DNA of 64,000 bases from an uncultured Christensenella sp. (GTDB lineage Bacteria > Bacillota > Clostridia > Christensenellales > UBA1242), in the NCBI GenBank assembly GCA_910586385.1, contig CAJUGX010000003.1, positions 127,169-191,168 of the forward strand, written 5' to 3'. Positions 49,663-57,563 of this stretch are shown here, piece by piece. The notes under the pieces were generated by a model. It was not told where the DNA came from. It worked only from the letters and a program-made list of their open reading frames with translations, and searched no databases. Made by a program: the position numbers and the translations under genes. The first letter of the stretch is position 1. Each line of letters begins with the position of its first letter.

Positions 49663-52158
49663 TTACTTACATTCAAACAAATTTTTCCCACTTTCAACAG
49701 AAACTGTCAAAGGAACGACAAAATGGCAAACATTTTCCATACATTCTCTGAGAAGCTTTTTCATTTCTGACACCTCCTCTTTTGGAGCATCAATGATAAG
49801 CTCATCATGCACCTGCAATATCAGATGACTTCTCATTCCATCAAGTTTTTTGAAGACTTCCACCATCGCCATTTTGATAATGTCAGATGCAGTCCCTTGA
49901 AGAGGCATATTCATGGCGACTCTTTCACCAAACTTTTTGACATTGATGTTTGAAGAATTTATTTCAGGAATGTGACGAATTCTCCCAAAGTATGACTTGA
50001 TATAGCCCTTTTCCTTTGCAAATTCCACATTGCCATTCATGAATGATTTGATCTTTGGATATTTGTCAAAATAACTCTCAATGTATTGTTTTGCTTGACT
50101 CACCGACGTTTTGATGTTTTGCGACAAACCAAAATCACTTATTCCATATATGATACCAAAATTCACCGCCTTCGCATCTCTTCGCTGAGTTGAAGAAACT
50201 TTATTGACCGGGACTCCAAAAATTTCACTAGCCGTTTTGGTATGAATGTCAATTCCATTTTTGTAAGCATCAATCATTCCATCTTCTTCTGCCATGTTTG
50301 CAAGAAGTCGGAGTTCGATTTGGCTGTAATCAGCAGAGATAATCTCCCCATCTTCATATTTTGAGACAAAGATTTTTCTCAAATTTTTGCCTTCCTCATC
50401 TCTTGTCGGAATATTTTGCATGTTCGGCTCAGAACTTGAGAGCCTTCCAGTGGATGTCAAAGTCTGATTAAACACCGTATGCACAACGTTGCCCGAAGTC
50501 TTGCATATACTTTGGTAGACATTTATATACGTGCTAAGAAGCTTTCCAACTTTTCTAAATTGAATTATATACTCAACGATTTCATGTTGCCACTTTATGT
50601 CCTCAAGCACATCAGAGTTTGTTGAGCGCTTTTTGTTGTTAAACGCCTTGAGCCCAAGTTTGTCAAAGAGGATTTCTGCAACTTGTTTTGGGGAATTGAT
50701 ATTAAACTCCTGCCCAGCAAGTTCGTATATTTTTTGAGTAATTGACTTGAGTTGCGCGCCATATTTTTCAGCCAATACCTCAAGCACATCCTCATCAATC
50801 CTAAAACCCTCTTCTTCCATAGCAACCAAAACATCAACAAGAGGCAGCTCGACATCATAATAGAGTTTGTCAACTCCCATCTTTGCCATTTCAGTTTGAT
50901 ATTCATTTTTCAAAGAGAAGTACTGTGAAATGTCTGGCTTTTCGGATTTTGCAAGCCCAGCATAAAGCACATAGTTTGCAATGTCAATATCAAAGAAATT
51001 CTTAAGTTCTATCCCAAGTTTAGACAAAATCTTTATATCTTCTTTAGATGAATTTGTGATTTTCAAAATATCAGAATTTTCAAAAACACCCTTGAGTGAT
51101 TTCAAAACTTCATTCGCATCAAGGCATTCAGAGAACAAATCAATTTCTTTCTTTACATAAAAATATTTGTCTCCACCAAAATAGAATTTCAGCTCACCAA
51201 GATCATAAGCAAATGAAGATTTGATTTGTTTTGCAAAATCATCAACCATTTGCATATTCTCAAGAAGCACACCCTTCACTTCAACACTCTTCGAAGTCAC
51301 TCCTTCTGCAAAAATATCTTTTCTCGCAGTCAGGCTTCTGAAGTCCCATTCCTCAAAGAAATCCCTGACCGTTTGTGAGAATGGAAAATTATATTTGCAG
51401 TCCTCAATATCAAAATCTATCTCACAATCAGTCTTGATTGTCGCCAATGCTTTTGACATGTAAGCACTTTCTTTTCCTGTTTCAATCTTCTCTTTAAGTT
51501 TCCCAGTGATCTCCTCAACATGAGCAAAAACACCATCAAGATTGCCATACTTTGAAAGTAGTGACAATGCAGTCTTCTCTCCAACCCCAGTGATACCAGG
51601 GATGTTGTCAGAGGCATCCCCCATCAATGCCTTCAAATCAATTATGCCACTTGGCTTCAATCCATATTTTTCAAACAAAGCATTTTCATCGAAAACATCA
51701 ACTTCTGTCACACCTTTTCTAGTCAACCAAACTTCTGTAGATGGAGAAATAAGCTGCAACAAATCTCTGTCTCCAGTGACCAAAATGTTTTTCACACCGG
51801 AAAGTTTTGAAGCAGTGCCAATTATGTCATCCGCCTCAATTCCGGAGTGCTCAAAAGTTTTCACACCCATGTCAGCAAGCATTTGCTTTATCACACCAAA
51901 CTGAAAAATCAAATCTGGAGACGTTTCTCTCCTTGTCCCTTTATACTGCTCATAAATCTCATTCCTAAATGTTTTTCTCGCATGGTCGAAAGCAACGGCA
52001 ATGTAGTCAGGTCTCTGTTCCAAGATCAATTTCGTGATAAGATTTGCAAAACCAAAAACAGCTCCGGAAGGTTGTTTTTTTCGATTTGATAAATAGGGCA
52101 TTGCATAAAAAGCCCTATTTGCCAAACTATTTCCATCAATAATGATAAATTTTTTCAC
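49663..52158 (-). CDS. polA: DNA polymerase I
   Basis: The 831-residue repair and Okazaki-fragment polymerase. Residues about 1-290 are the 5' nuclease (FIIIDGNSLANRAFYAM, GIEADDIIGTASKLS, LVTGDRDLLQLI, GVGEKTALSLLSKYG). The middle domain (about 300-470) is a degenerate 3'-5' exonuclease: where the active form has DxE the sequence reads YDLGEL, so proofreading is probably absent, as in Bacillus. The polymerase domain has motif A IISADYSQIELRLLANMAEE, motif B RRDAKAVNFGIIYGIS and motif C LQVHDELIIDAP. Start codon GTG with AGGGGG upstream. Confidence 0.97.
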   Translation of the reverse strand: MKKFIIIDGNSLANRAFYAMPYLSNRKKQPSGAVFGFANLITKLILEQRPDYIAVAFDHARKTFRNEIYEQYKGTRRETSPDLIFQFGVIKQMLADMGVKTFEHSGIEADDIIGTASKLSGVKNILVTGDRDLLQLISPSTEVWLTRKGVTEVDVFDENALFEKYGLKPSGIIDLKALMGDASDNIPGITGVGEKTALSLLSKYGNLDGVFAHVEEITGKLKEKIETGKESAYMSKALATIKTDCEIDFDIEDCKYNFPFSQTVRDFFEEWDFRSLTARKDIFAEGVTSKSVEVKGVLLENMQMVDDFAKQIKSSFAYDLGELKFYFGGDKYFYVKKEIDLFSECLDANEVLKSLKGVFENSDILKITNSSKEDIKILSKLGIELKNFFDIDIANYVLYAGLAKSEKPDISQYFSLKNEYQTEMAKMGVDKLYYDVELPLVDVLVAMEEEGFRIDEDVLEVLAEKYGAQLKSITQKIYELAGQEFNINSPKQVAEILFDKLGLKAFNNKKRSTNSDVLEDIKWQHEIVEYIIQFRKVGKLLSTYINVYQSICKTSGNVVHTVFNQTLTSTGRLSSSEPNMQNIPTRDEEGKNLRKIFVSKYEDGEIISADYSQIELRLLANMAEEDGMIDAYKNGIDIHTKTASEIFGVPVNKVSSTQRRDAKAVNFGIIYGISDFGLSQNIKTSVSQAKQYIESYFDKYPKIKSFMNGNVEFAKEKGYIKSYFGRIRHIPEINSSNINVKKFGERVAMNMPLQGTASDIIKMAMVEVFKKLDGMRSHLILQVHDELIIDAPKEEVSEMKKLLRECMENVCHFVVPLTVSVESGKNLFECK

Positions 52159-52198
52159 AATGCCCCCTAGGCAAGATTTTCAGCAAAAGCCACACTAT

Positions 52199-52531
52199 CT
52201 AAAACAAACTCATCAAAAATTCGGCTTCCGCCTTCTTTCCACCGAAGAGTTTGAAAAGTGGTTCTGGTGCGCTCAAAACCACGATATACAAAATAATCGC
52301 AACAATAAGCGCAATAAAGAATGCAACCTTGAGTGGACTTCCTGCAAAGTTTACAAGCGCAAACGCAAAGATGATGGCAACACCACCAAAGTTTACAATG
52401 ATGTCAAACCACTTTTGGAATCCACCCCAACTTGGAGTCCACAATCCCTTAGTGATAAAGATATTGAGCGACAAAAACACAATATAAACAATTGCGCAGA
52501 TTGACAAAATCGTGTACAAAATCTTTTTCAT
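52199..52531 (-). CDS. Small membrane protein upstream of polA
   Basis: A 110-residue protein with three membrane segments (about 5-25, 43-62 and 67-90) and a short charged tail. A GGGGG ribosome site precedes the ATG. It ends 40 bases before polA on the same strand. Not recognised; it is close to the phage head module, but nothing in it is phage-like. Confidence 0.7.
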   Translation of the reverse strand: MKKILYTILSICAIVYIVFLSLNIFITKGLWTPSWGGFQKWFDIIVNFGGVAIIFAFALVNFAGSPLKVAFFIALIVAIILYIVVLSAPEPLFKLFGGKKAEAEFLMSLF

Positions 52532-52660
52532 AATACCCCCTTTTTATAAGATTATTTTAACATATTTTTCTCCCATTTTCAAGCATTTAGAATAATAAAT
52601 ATATATTTATATAAATTGCCACAATTTGTCCCAATTTACGCAGAATTATAGAAAGTCAAC

Positions 52661-52692
52661 AAAAAAAGCGAGCAAATCCCTATTCACCCGCC
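52661..52692 (-). terminator. Terminator at the 3' end of the phage module
   Basis: GCGGG and CTCGC pair (one G-T pair) around a loop, with seven T residues following in the minus direction, about 40 bases after the last holin gene. It separates the phage module from the polA region. Confidence 0.6.
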
Positions 52693-52730
52693 TTTCTCAC
52701 ATTTGTATATTTATACGCAATTATACATAT

Positions 52731-52976
52731 TTATTCTTTGCAATCATTTTCATCATTGCAATCATCTTTGTCATTGTTTTCGCCATCATCACCTTTCATA
52801 TTGACAATACCAAAAACAACAAGCATACCAGCAACCGCCATAATGCAATCTTCAACAATTTGATTTTTTATTGAAAAACCAAATGCCGCTCCGAAAGCAT
52901 TGAGAAGAATTACAACTCCTGCAGAGAGACTCACCCAAAAGTTGTAATCACCCATTTTCTTAAAGAATTTTTTCAT
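52731..52976 (-). CDS. Phage holin
   Basis: An 81-residue protein starting MKKFFKKMGDYNFWVSLSAG with two membrane segments (about 16-30 and 40-58) and an acidic tail of Asp, Glu and Asn. The segment FWVSLSAGVVILLNAFGAAF followed by IVEDCIMAVAGMLVVFGIVN fits small phage holins of Gram-positive phages. Holins permeabilise the membrane at lysis. The ATG at 52976 follows TGGAG and overlaps the preceding gene by 17 bases. Last gene of the phage module. Confidence 0.8.
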   Translation of the reverse strand: MKKFFKKMGDYNFWVSLSAGVVILLNAFGAAFGFSIKNQIVEDCIMAVAGMLVVFGIVNMKGDDGENNDKDDCNDENDCKE

Positions 52977-53193
52977 CACAATCTCCATTTTTCAAAAACT
53001 CTTTTATGTCAGTCAAATCTTGTTTGACATCATCCAAAACCCTCAGATGTAATGTCAATTGTCCAATCGTATCTTGATACTTACTTTCCCTTTTCGAACT
53101 GTCTCTAAGTTGATAACAAAAGAGCCAAACAAACAAAATTGCAAAAATCCCGTTGCTTACGACAATGCTCAATATATCATTCCAAATATTCAT
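52960..53193 (-). CDS. BhlA/UviB-type holin-like protein
   Basis: A 77-residue protein with one N-terminal membrane segment (ILSIVVSNGIFAILFVWLFC) and a charged coiled-coil tail (RESKYQDTIGQLTLHLRVLD). This layout is typical of the BhlA/UviB family, used by phages and bacteriocin systems for membrane permeabilisation. GGGAGGAAAG precedes the ATG at 53193. No endolysin gene follows. Confidence 0.8.
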   Translation of the reverse strand: MNIWNDILSIVVSNGIFAILFVWLFCYQLRDSSKRESKYQDTIGQLTLHLRVLDDVKQDLTDIKEFLKNGDCDEKIL

Positions 53194-53307
53194 CTTTCCT
53201 CCCAAAAACCTTAAAATCATTTATCAAATGATTTCTTATTTGGTAATCTCCATTCTCATAGAAAGATTTCAAAATACAAAACTTGGTCATATCAAAATAT
53301 ATTATTT

Positions 53308-54813
53308 TCATTGCAATACATCGAAAACCACGGCGGGTTTTATCACTTCAATTTGTTCGTTCTCTGTCTTAAAAACAAACTTAAACTTTCTTCCGCAAAC
53401 ACAAATTTGCAATCGTTGTTCATTTTTTTGCCCATAAATATGTATTTTCTTTGTTTCTTCATCAGAAGCAATTTCAAAATCACAGTCATATTTTGATGTC
53501 AAAATCACACTCTTAACACATTTTCTTTTGTCAACCTCTCCAAGGTCAGAATATACTGATTGCCAACTCTTTTCATTTGATTTTTCAAATGTTTTTCCAT
53601 GGCGATTAAGCTGACCAACAATCTGCTTGTTTTCATTGTAAAAGCATGCACAAAGTTTTCTAAGAAAAGGTGTGTCAAATGCGAGCAGTTCTCTTATATC
53701 AACACCTCGCAAAATATTCACACCGCCATCAATCAAATCAAACTCAAAAAGTATGTTGTTTACATATTCTCCTTTCTCACATCCAACAACTTGTCCATCA
53801 TCAAAATTACACCTTGTTGCAAGATAATACTTTCCGTCAAGACATGCTGCAGTGCAGTTTGCGTGGTCGCAGTTTTTGAGATAGCCATTGTAATTTTCAA
53901 AGATTCTCGAGACTGAGTTTCCATTGAATTTATAAAGTCCATCTCTTGTTGCAAACCAAACGGCATCGCCACATACACAGACTGATTGCTCAAATATCTT
54001 GGATGTAGAAGTGTAGATATGTGTGAAAGAAAAATTGTCTTTTGAAGAGTAGAGTGAAATCTTCGTTATGCCGTATTCTCTGAATAAATATACATAATCA
54101 TTAAACAAAACCAATTTCGTAAACGCACCACGATTATCCAGAAATTCGATTGTCGAACTCTGCTCGCTATCCCATTCAGTCAAATTCAAATTTTTGGTGT
54201 ACACAAGCGTATTTCGATTTTTGTTTGTAATTCCAAAGAAATTTCCATAGTGTACAACACACGAAATCATCTCTGGCACATTTTCAAAAATCTGTTCTCC
54301 AGTATAGGTCAAATAGATCATCCCCTGGTCAGTGAAGAAGATTGAACTATCCAAATTTTCAATACGATAGTTTCTGCCAAAGTAGATTTGCTTACCTTTA
54401 AGCTTGGTAGATTTGGGAATAACATTCCCCTCGTGTGCATCTGGGACAACAACTCCATAAAGCATATTTTTTGAATCAACCATCAGAAGTTGATAATAAT
54501 ATTTGTTTGTATTGTTGTTGTACCATCTATCCATCCAAAGGTGTTGAACTTCATCAAGCATCTCTGCAAAATTGAAATTGTGACACTCATCAAGATTCTC
54601 TTTGTTTGCTGGCGCATTGAACTCTTCAAATCCCAAACCAGTCTTTATTGTGCCACCCGAGAAAAAGACATTGTAAGCATCTTTGCAAACATTTGCCTCC
54701 AAAATCGAGTCATCTTTGTCTGTCACAATCCCATTTTGAAAGATTGAGAAAATCAAATTTCGAGTCTTTGTTTTTTTATACTTCTTTGTATTTTTATAGA
54801 AAATCAACGCCAA
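53308..54813 (-). CDS. Phage virion protein, beta-propeller-like (possible packaged-DNA stabilisation protein)
   Basis: A 501-residue beta-rich protein. The middle (about 130-380) repeats blocks such as IFFTDQGMIYLTYTGEQIFE, FNDYVYLFREYGITKISLYS and DAVWFATRDGLYKFNGNSVS, which look like propeller blades. It lies after the connector-like genes, where P22-type phages encode the packaged-DNA stabilisation protein gp10 (of similar size). The match is by position and architecture, not by clear homology. It overlaps the upstream gene by 10 bases. Eleven or more cysteines is unusual for a virion protein. Confidence 0.6.
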   Translation of the reverse strand: MALIFYKNTKKYKKTKTRNLIFSIFQNGIVTDKDDSILEANVCKDAYNVFFSGGTIKTGLGFEEFNAPANKENLDECHNFNFAEMLDEVQHLWMDRWYNNNTNKYYYQLLMVDSKNMLYGVVVPDAHEGNVIPKSTKLKGKQIYFGRNYRIENLDSSIFFTDQGMIYLTYTGEQIFENVPEMISCVVHYGNFFGITNKNRNTLVYTKNLNLTEWDSEQSSTIEFLDNRGAFTKLVLFNDYVYLFREYGITKISLYSSKDNFSFTHIYTSTSKIFEQSVCVCGDAVWFATRDGLYKFNGNSVSRIFENYNGYLKNCDHANCTAACLDGKYYLATRCNFDDGQVVGCEKGEYVNNILFEFDLIDGGVNILRGVDIRELLAFDTPFLRKLCACFYNENKQIVGQLNRHGKTFEKSNEKSWQSVYSDLGEVDKRKCVKSVILTSKYDCDFEIASDEETKKIHIYGQKNEQRLQICVCGRKFKFVFKTENEQIEVIKPAVVFDVLQ

Positions 54814-55385
54814 CTCCTTTTTGGAAGTCTATGCTCACCGCGCTTCCTAGATAAGATAAACAAACTCTCTTTGTATCGTTCTTCCCAAATCTCTGCATCA
54901 CTGCTTAGTCCACTTACAAGCAAAAATTCGCTTGCAACTCCATAGGCATACACTCTCGCAGACAACCCATTGCAAAACTCAACTTCATCTTCAATCTCCA
55001 AGCTCTCTGGCAAGAAACTATACACAACTGTTTTTGCACTCTTTCGAGTCTCAACACAATTTGAAATCACCTTGAAATTCAAATTGAATCCAAACTTGTC
55101 TTTCACCTCATAGATGTTGACAACCTTCTTTGACAACTCAGAAAAAAGAAACATTCCTCTTGTTGCAGCAAGTGTTTCCTTTGTCAAAAATGGCAGATAG
55201 TCGCTCGCAATCTCTTGATTCACCATGTTGAAACATAAAAGCATTTCATCAAGTTTTTGCCGCTCTCTTTCACTGAAAACAATTTCCTCAACCCCTTGAT
55301 TTTCGTCGCTCTTATTCACCTTTTCAAGCAGTTCTTTTTCTCCAACAAACTCCAATGCAAGTTTGAGAATATCTTTAACTTTCAT
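54804..55385 (-). CDS. Phage connector-like protein (P22 gp4-like position)
   Basis: A 193-residue helical protein beginning MKVKDILKLALEFVGEKELL. MLLCFNMVNQEIASDYLPFL with a following VYEVKDKFGFNLNFK-like region resembles head-completion or adaptor proteins that follow the capsid gene in podovirus-like modules. It overlaps both neighbours by about 10 bases. The function is inferred from gene order. Confidence 0.6.
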   Translation of the reverse strand: MKVKDILKLALEFVGEKELLEKVNKSDENQGVEEIVFSERERQKLDEMLLCFNMVNQEIASDYLPFLTKETLAATRGMFLFSELSKKVVNIYEVKDKFGFNLNFKVISNCVETRKSAKTVVYSFLPESLEIEDEVEFCNGLSARVYAYGVASEFLLVSGLSSDAEIWEERYKESLFILSRKRGEHRLPKRSWR

Positions 55386-55695
55386 ACAATTTCTCCTTAA
55401 AGGTTTTCATCGTGGCTGAAATGACCTGATCTTGTCTTCTTTTATTTTCTCTCTCCATCTCCTCAAAAAGAGCATCACTATTTTGCACTCTCGTCTTTTT
55501 TGCCATGTCAACCATTCTCTCATCAATCTGGTCAAATGGAAATGTCAGACAATAAGAGTTCCTCATCTGTGACTTATCATGGAGTTCGTACTTTTTCTTG
55601 TCAATGTCAAAGACAAGAAAGTATCCACCGTCAATTTCTTTAAGCCTTTGGACAATTCCAAGACAGTCACTTTCAACCACAAAAAACCTTTTCAT
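55375..55695 (-). CDS. Small phage protein after the capsid gene
   Basis: A 106-residue protein (MKRFFVVESDCLGIVQRLKE). The N-terminal half is beta-rich; the C-terminal half is helical and charged (FEEMERENKRRQDQVISATM). It lies between the major capsid gene and the connector-like gene, where accessory head proteins are common. Not recognised. Confidence 0.65.
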   Translation of the reverse strand: MKRFFVVESDCLGIVQRLKEIDGGYFLVFDIDKKKYELHDKSQMRNSYCLTFPFDQIDERMVDMAKKTRVQNSDALFEEMERENKRRQDQVISATMKTFKEKLYES

Positions 55696-55711
55696 ATTTC
55701 AATCCTCAAAT

Positions 55712-56887
55712 TTACGCATTTGGAATTGTTGTTGGAATATTTTTGCAGAATGCAACGCCATTTGGTTTTTGGCAAACAAGCTCTGTGTATTTCACCAAAG
55801 TTGCAGAATATGCAGGTTTGCTTTGATGTTGTCTAAGCACTCTTCCGCTTTCATCTTCAAGCCACTTCCAATCGCCGAGTTCGTAGAAAGCGAAGTCGTT
55901 TGTGTTGAGGAAATAGCACTCGTCTGCTTTAAGTTGACTTGTTGGCACGATTGGTGTACCAAAGTGAGTCAATACTTTCATTCCGTCTTCCAATGTTGTG
56001 TACTCAATGTTCTTCTTGTACAAAGTCAAATATCTTTGATAGATACGCTTGAGTTCGTAAGAGCAATTGATGAAGTTTACAGATGTTCCGTTCATTTCGA
56101 GCTCATCAATGATTTTTTGAACAAAGTCTTCATCAAAAGCATCCCCTGTCTTGCCAGTGTAAGTCATTGCATTCATGATTGGATAGTCGGCTTTATTCAC
56201 TCCATACAATGTTGAATTTTCCACAATCCCTCTCAAACCAACGATTTCGTTGTCTTTTGAGTTGTGAGCATAAAGTTTGTATCCAGTTTCAAGAGTGACG
56301 CCACTTGGCAAAGTTCCAAGAGCGACAACCTTTGAAAATTTGTTTACATCTTTGACCATGATGTTTGACGCAACCAATGTCTCGCCGTTGTAAATGTCAA
56401 CAAACATTCCTGGAGCAACAGCGTCAACATAGTCGCTGATTGAAACGGTTTTGCCTGTTGCAACAGAGATTGTTGCAAGAGCGCCAGTTCCGTCTCCATA
56501 AATCATTCTTGAAAGATTGAAGATGCTTGCCTTCAAAAGGCTGTCCATCCCATCTTGAAGAAGATTGACAAAAGAGTTTACGTCAGTTGAAGAGCAACGA
56601 ATTGCCTTGTCGCTGATTTCAAATCTTCCATAAAGATTTTTAAGAGGTGCAACAAATGAGAGGTATGGTCTGTCCACGCCTTCTGGAAGTTCGCTTGTTT
56701 CACTTCCAGCCATAATCCCTCCATTGATGCCGATAGGTGCAACCACCCTAACCTCTTTTCCCACGATATTTCTTGTGCTTCTTTTGATTTTGCTGAAAAG
56801 TGGATTTGTTTTTGTGTTTATTTGGTCTGCAATAACACCCAAATACACATCCTTGAGCACATTTTCAGCACTTGATAATGTAACCAT
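55712..56887 (-). CDS. Phage major capsid protein (HK97-fold type)
   Basis: A 391-residue protein that opens with a helical arm (MVTLSSAENVLKDVYLGVIA), then a beta-rich segment (GKEVRVVAPIGINGGIMAGS), and ends in a domain where KADECYFLNTNDFAFYELGD and RQHQSKPAYSATLVKYTELV resemble the P-domain end of coat proteins from P22-like and related phages. Its place after portal and scaffold genes supports the call. The ATG at 56887 follows AAAGGAG; the upstream ATG covers that site. No maturation protease is present. Confidence 0.85.
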   Translation of the reverse strand: MVTLSSAENVLKDVYLGVIADQINTKTNPLFSKIKRSTRNIVGKEVRVVAPIGINGGIMAGSETSELPEGVDRPYLSFVAPLKNLYGRFEISDKAIRCSSTDVNSFVNLLQDGMDSLLKASIFNLSRMIYGDGTGALATISVATGKTVSISDYVDAVAPGMFVDIYNGETLVASNIMVKDVNKFSKVVALGTLPSGVTLETGYKLYAHNSKDNEIVGLRGIVENSTLYGVNKADYPIMNAMTYTGKTGDAFDEDFVQKIIDELEMNGTSVNFINCSYELKRIYQRYLTLYKKNIEYTTLEDGMKVLTHFGTPIVPTSQLKADECYFLNTNDFAFYELGDWKWLEDESGRVLRQHQSKPAYSATLVKYTELVCQKPNGVAFCKNIPTTIPNA

Positions 56888-56914
56888 CAAATTCTCCTTT
56901 ATAGGCATGCAAAA

Positions 56915-57535
56915 CTATGACAAAAGATCAAGCACTGCTTGTTTTGCCTCTTCGAAAGTGTCTGGCTTGGAAGTGGCAATGCGTGCCACTCTCTCACCAG
57001 TCACACTTGTCATAACAACAGGTGCTTTATTTTCTTCCAGTCCTTTGACATAATTTTGAATAACCAAGTCTTTTATTTTTTCATCTTTTAGAATAAGATT
57101 TTGAACCAAAGGTTCGTTTGCTTTGTTTGAGCCTCTAAGTTTTTCATAAATCATTTCAGCCCATACTTTGTCAAAAGGTTTTTCCATTGCCTTCAATTTC
57201 TCGTCAGAGAAAACTCTGTTTTTGATTTCGTCAACAAAAAAATATGCCTCTTGATTTTCCAAAAGGAACGATTTCAAACCTCCCTCCAATTCTTCTTCGG
57301 AAGGTGCAACCGCTTTGTCTTTCTCAATCTCAGCCAACTTTTGACACTTTTTGGTAAACTCTGATTGCAGACTGTTGTAAGCATGATATAAGTCATCTAC
57401 ACTCTTAAATTTTCCAATGGGAACGCCCCTTTCTGCTTCACTTTGTTCATTTTCACAAACAGTCTCTTCAGAGTTTTCCAATGGGGAGCCTTGAGTTTCT
57501 TCAGGTTGTTCCCCAACAATTTCTTCATTTTCCAT
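56915..57535 (-). CDS. Phage scaffold protein
   Basis: A 206-residue acidic, mostly helical protein (MENEEIVGEQPEETQGSPLE) with a long Glu-rich N-terminus, a middle FKSVDDLYHAYNSLQSEFTK block, common in phage scaffold or capsid assembly proteins, and a helical C-terminus (PDTFEEAKQAVLDLL). Scaffold proteins shape the procapsid and are then released. The ATG at 57535 follows GGGAGAG, just upstream of the capsid gene. Confidence 0.78.
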   Translation of the reverse strand: MENEEIVGEQPEETQGSPLENSEETVCENEQSEAERGVPIGKFKSVDDLYHAYNSLQSEFTKKCQKLAEIEKDKAVAPSEEELEGGLKSFLLENQEAYFFVDEIKNRVFSDEKLKAMEKPFDKVWAEMIYEKLRGSNKANEPLVQNLILKDEKIKDLVIQNYVKGLEENKAPVVMTSVTGERVARIATSKPDTFEEAKQAVLDLLS

Positions 57536-57563
57536 AATTTCTCTCCCAAATAATTTCAGATGT

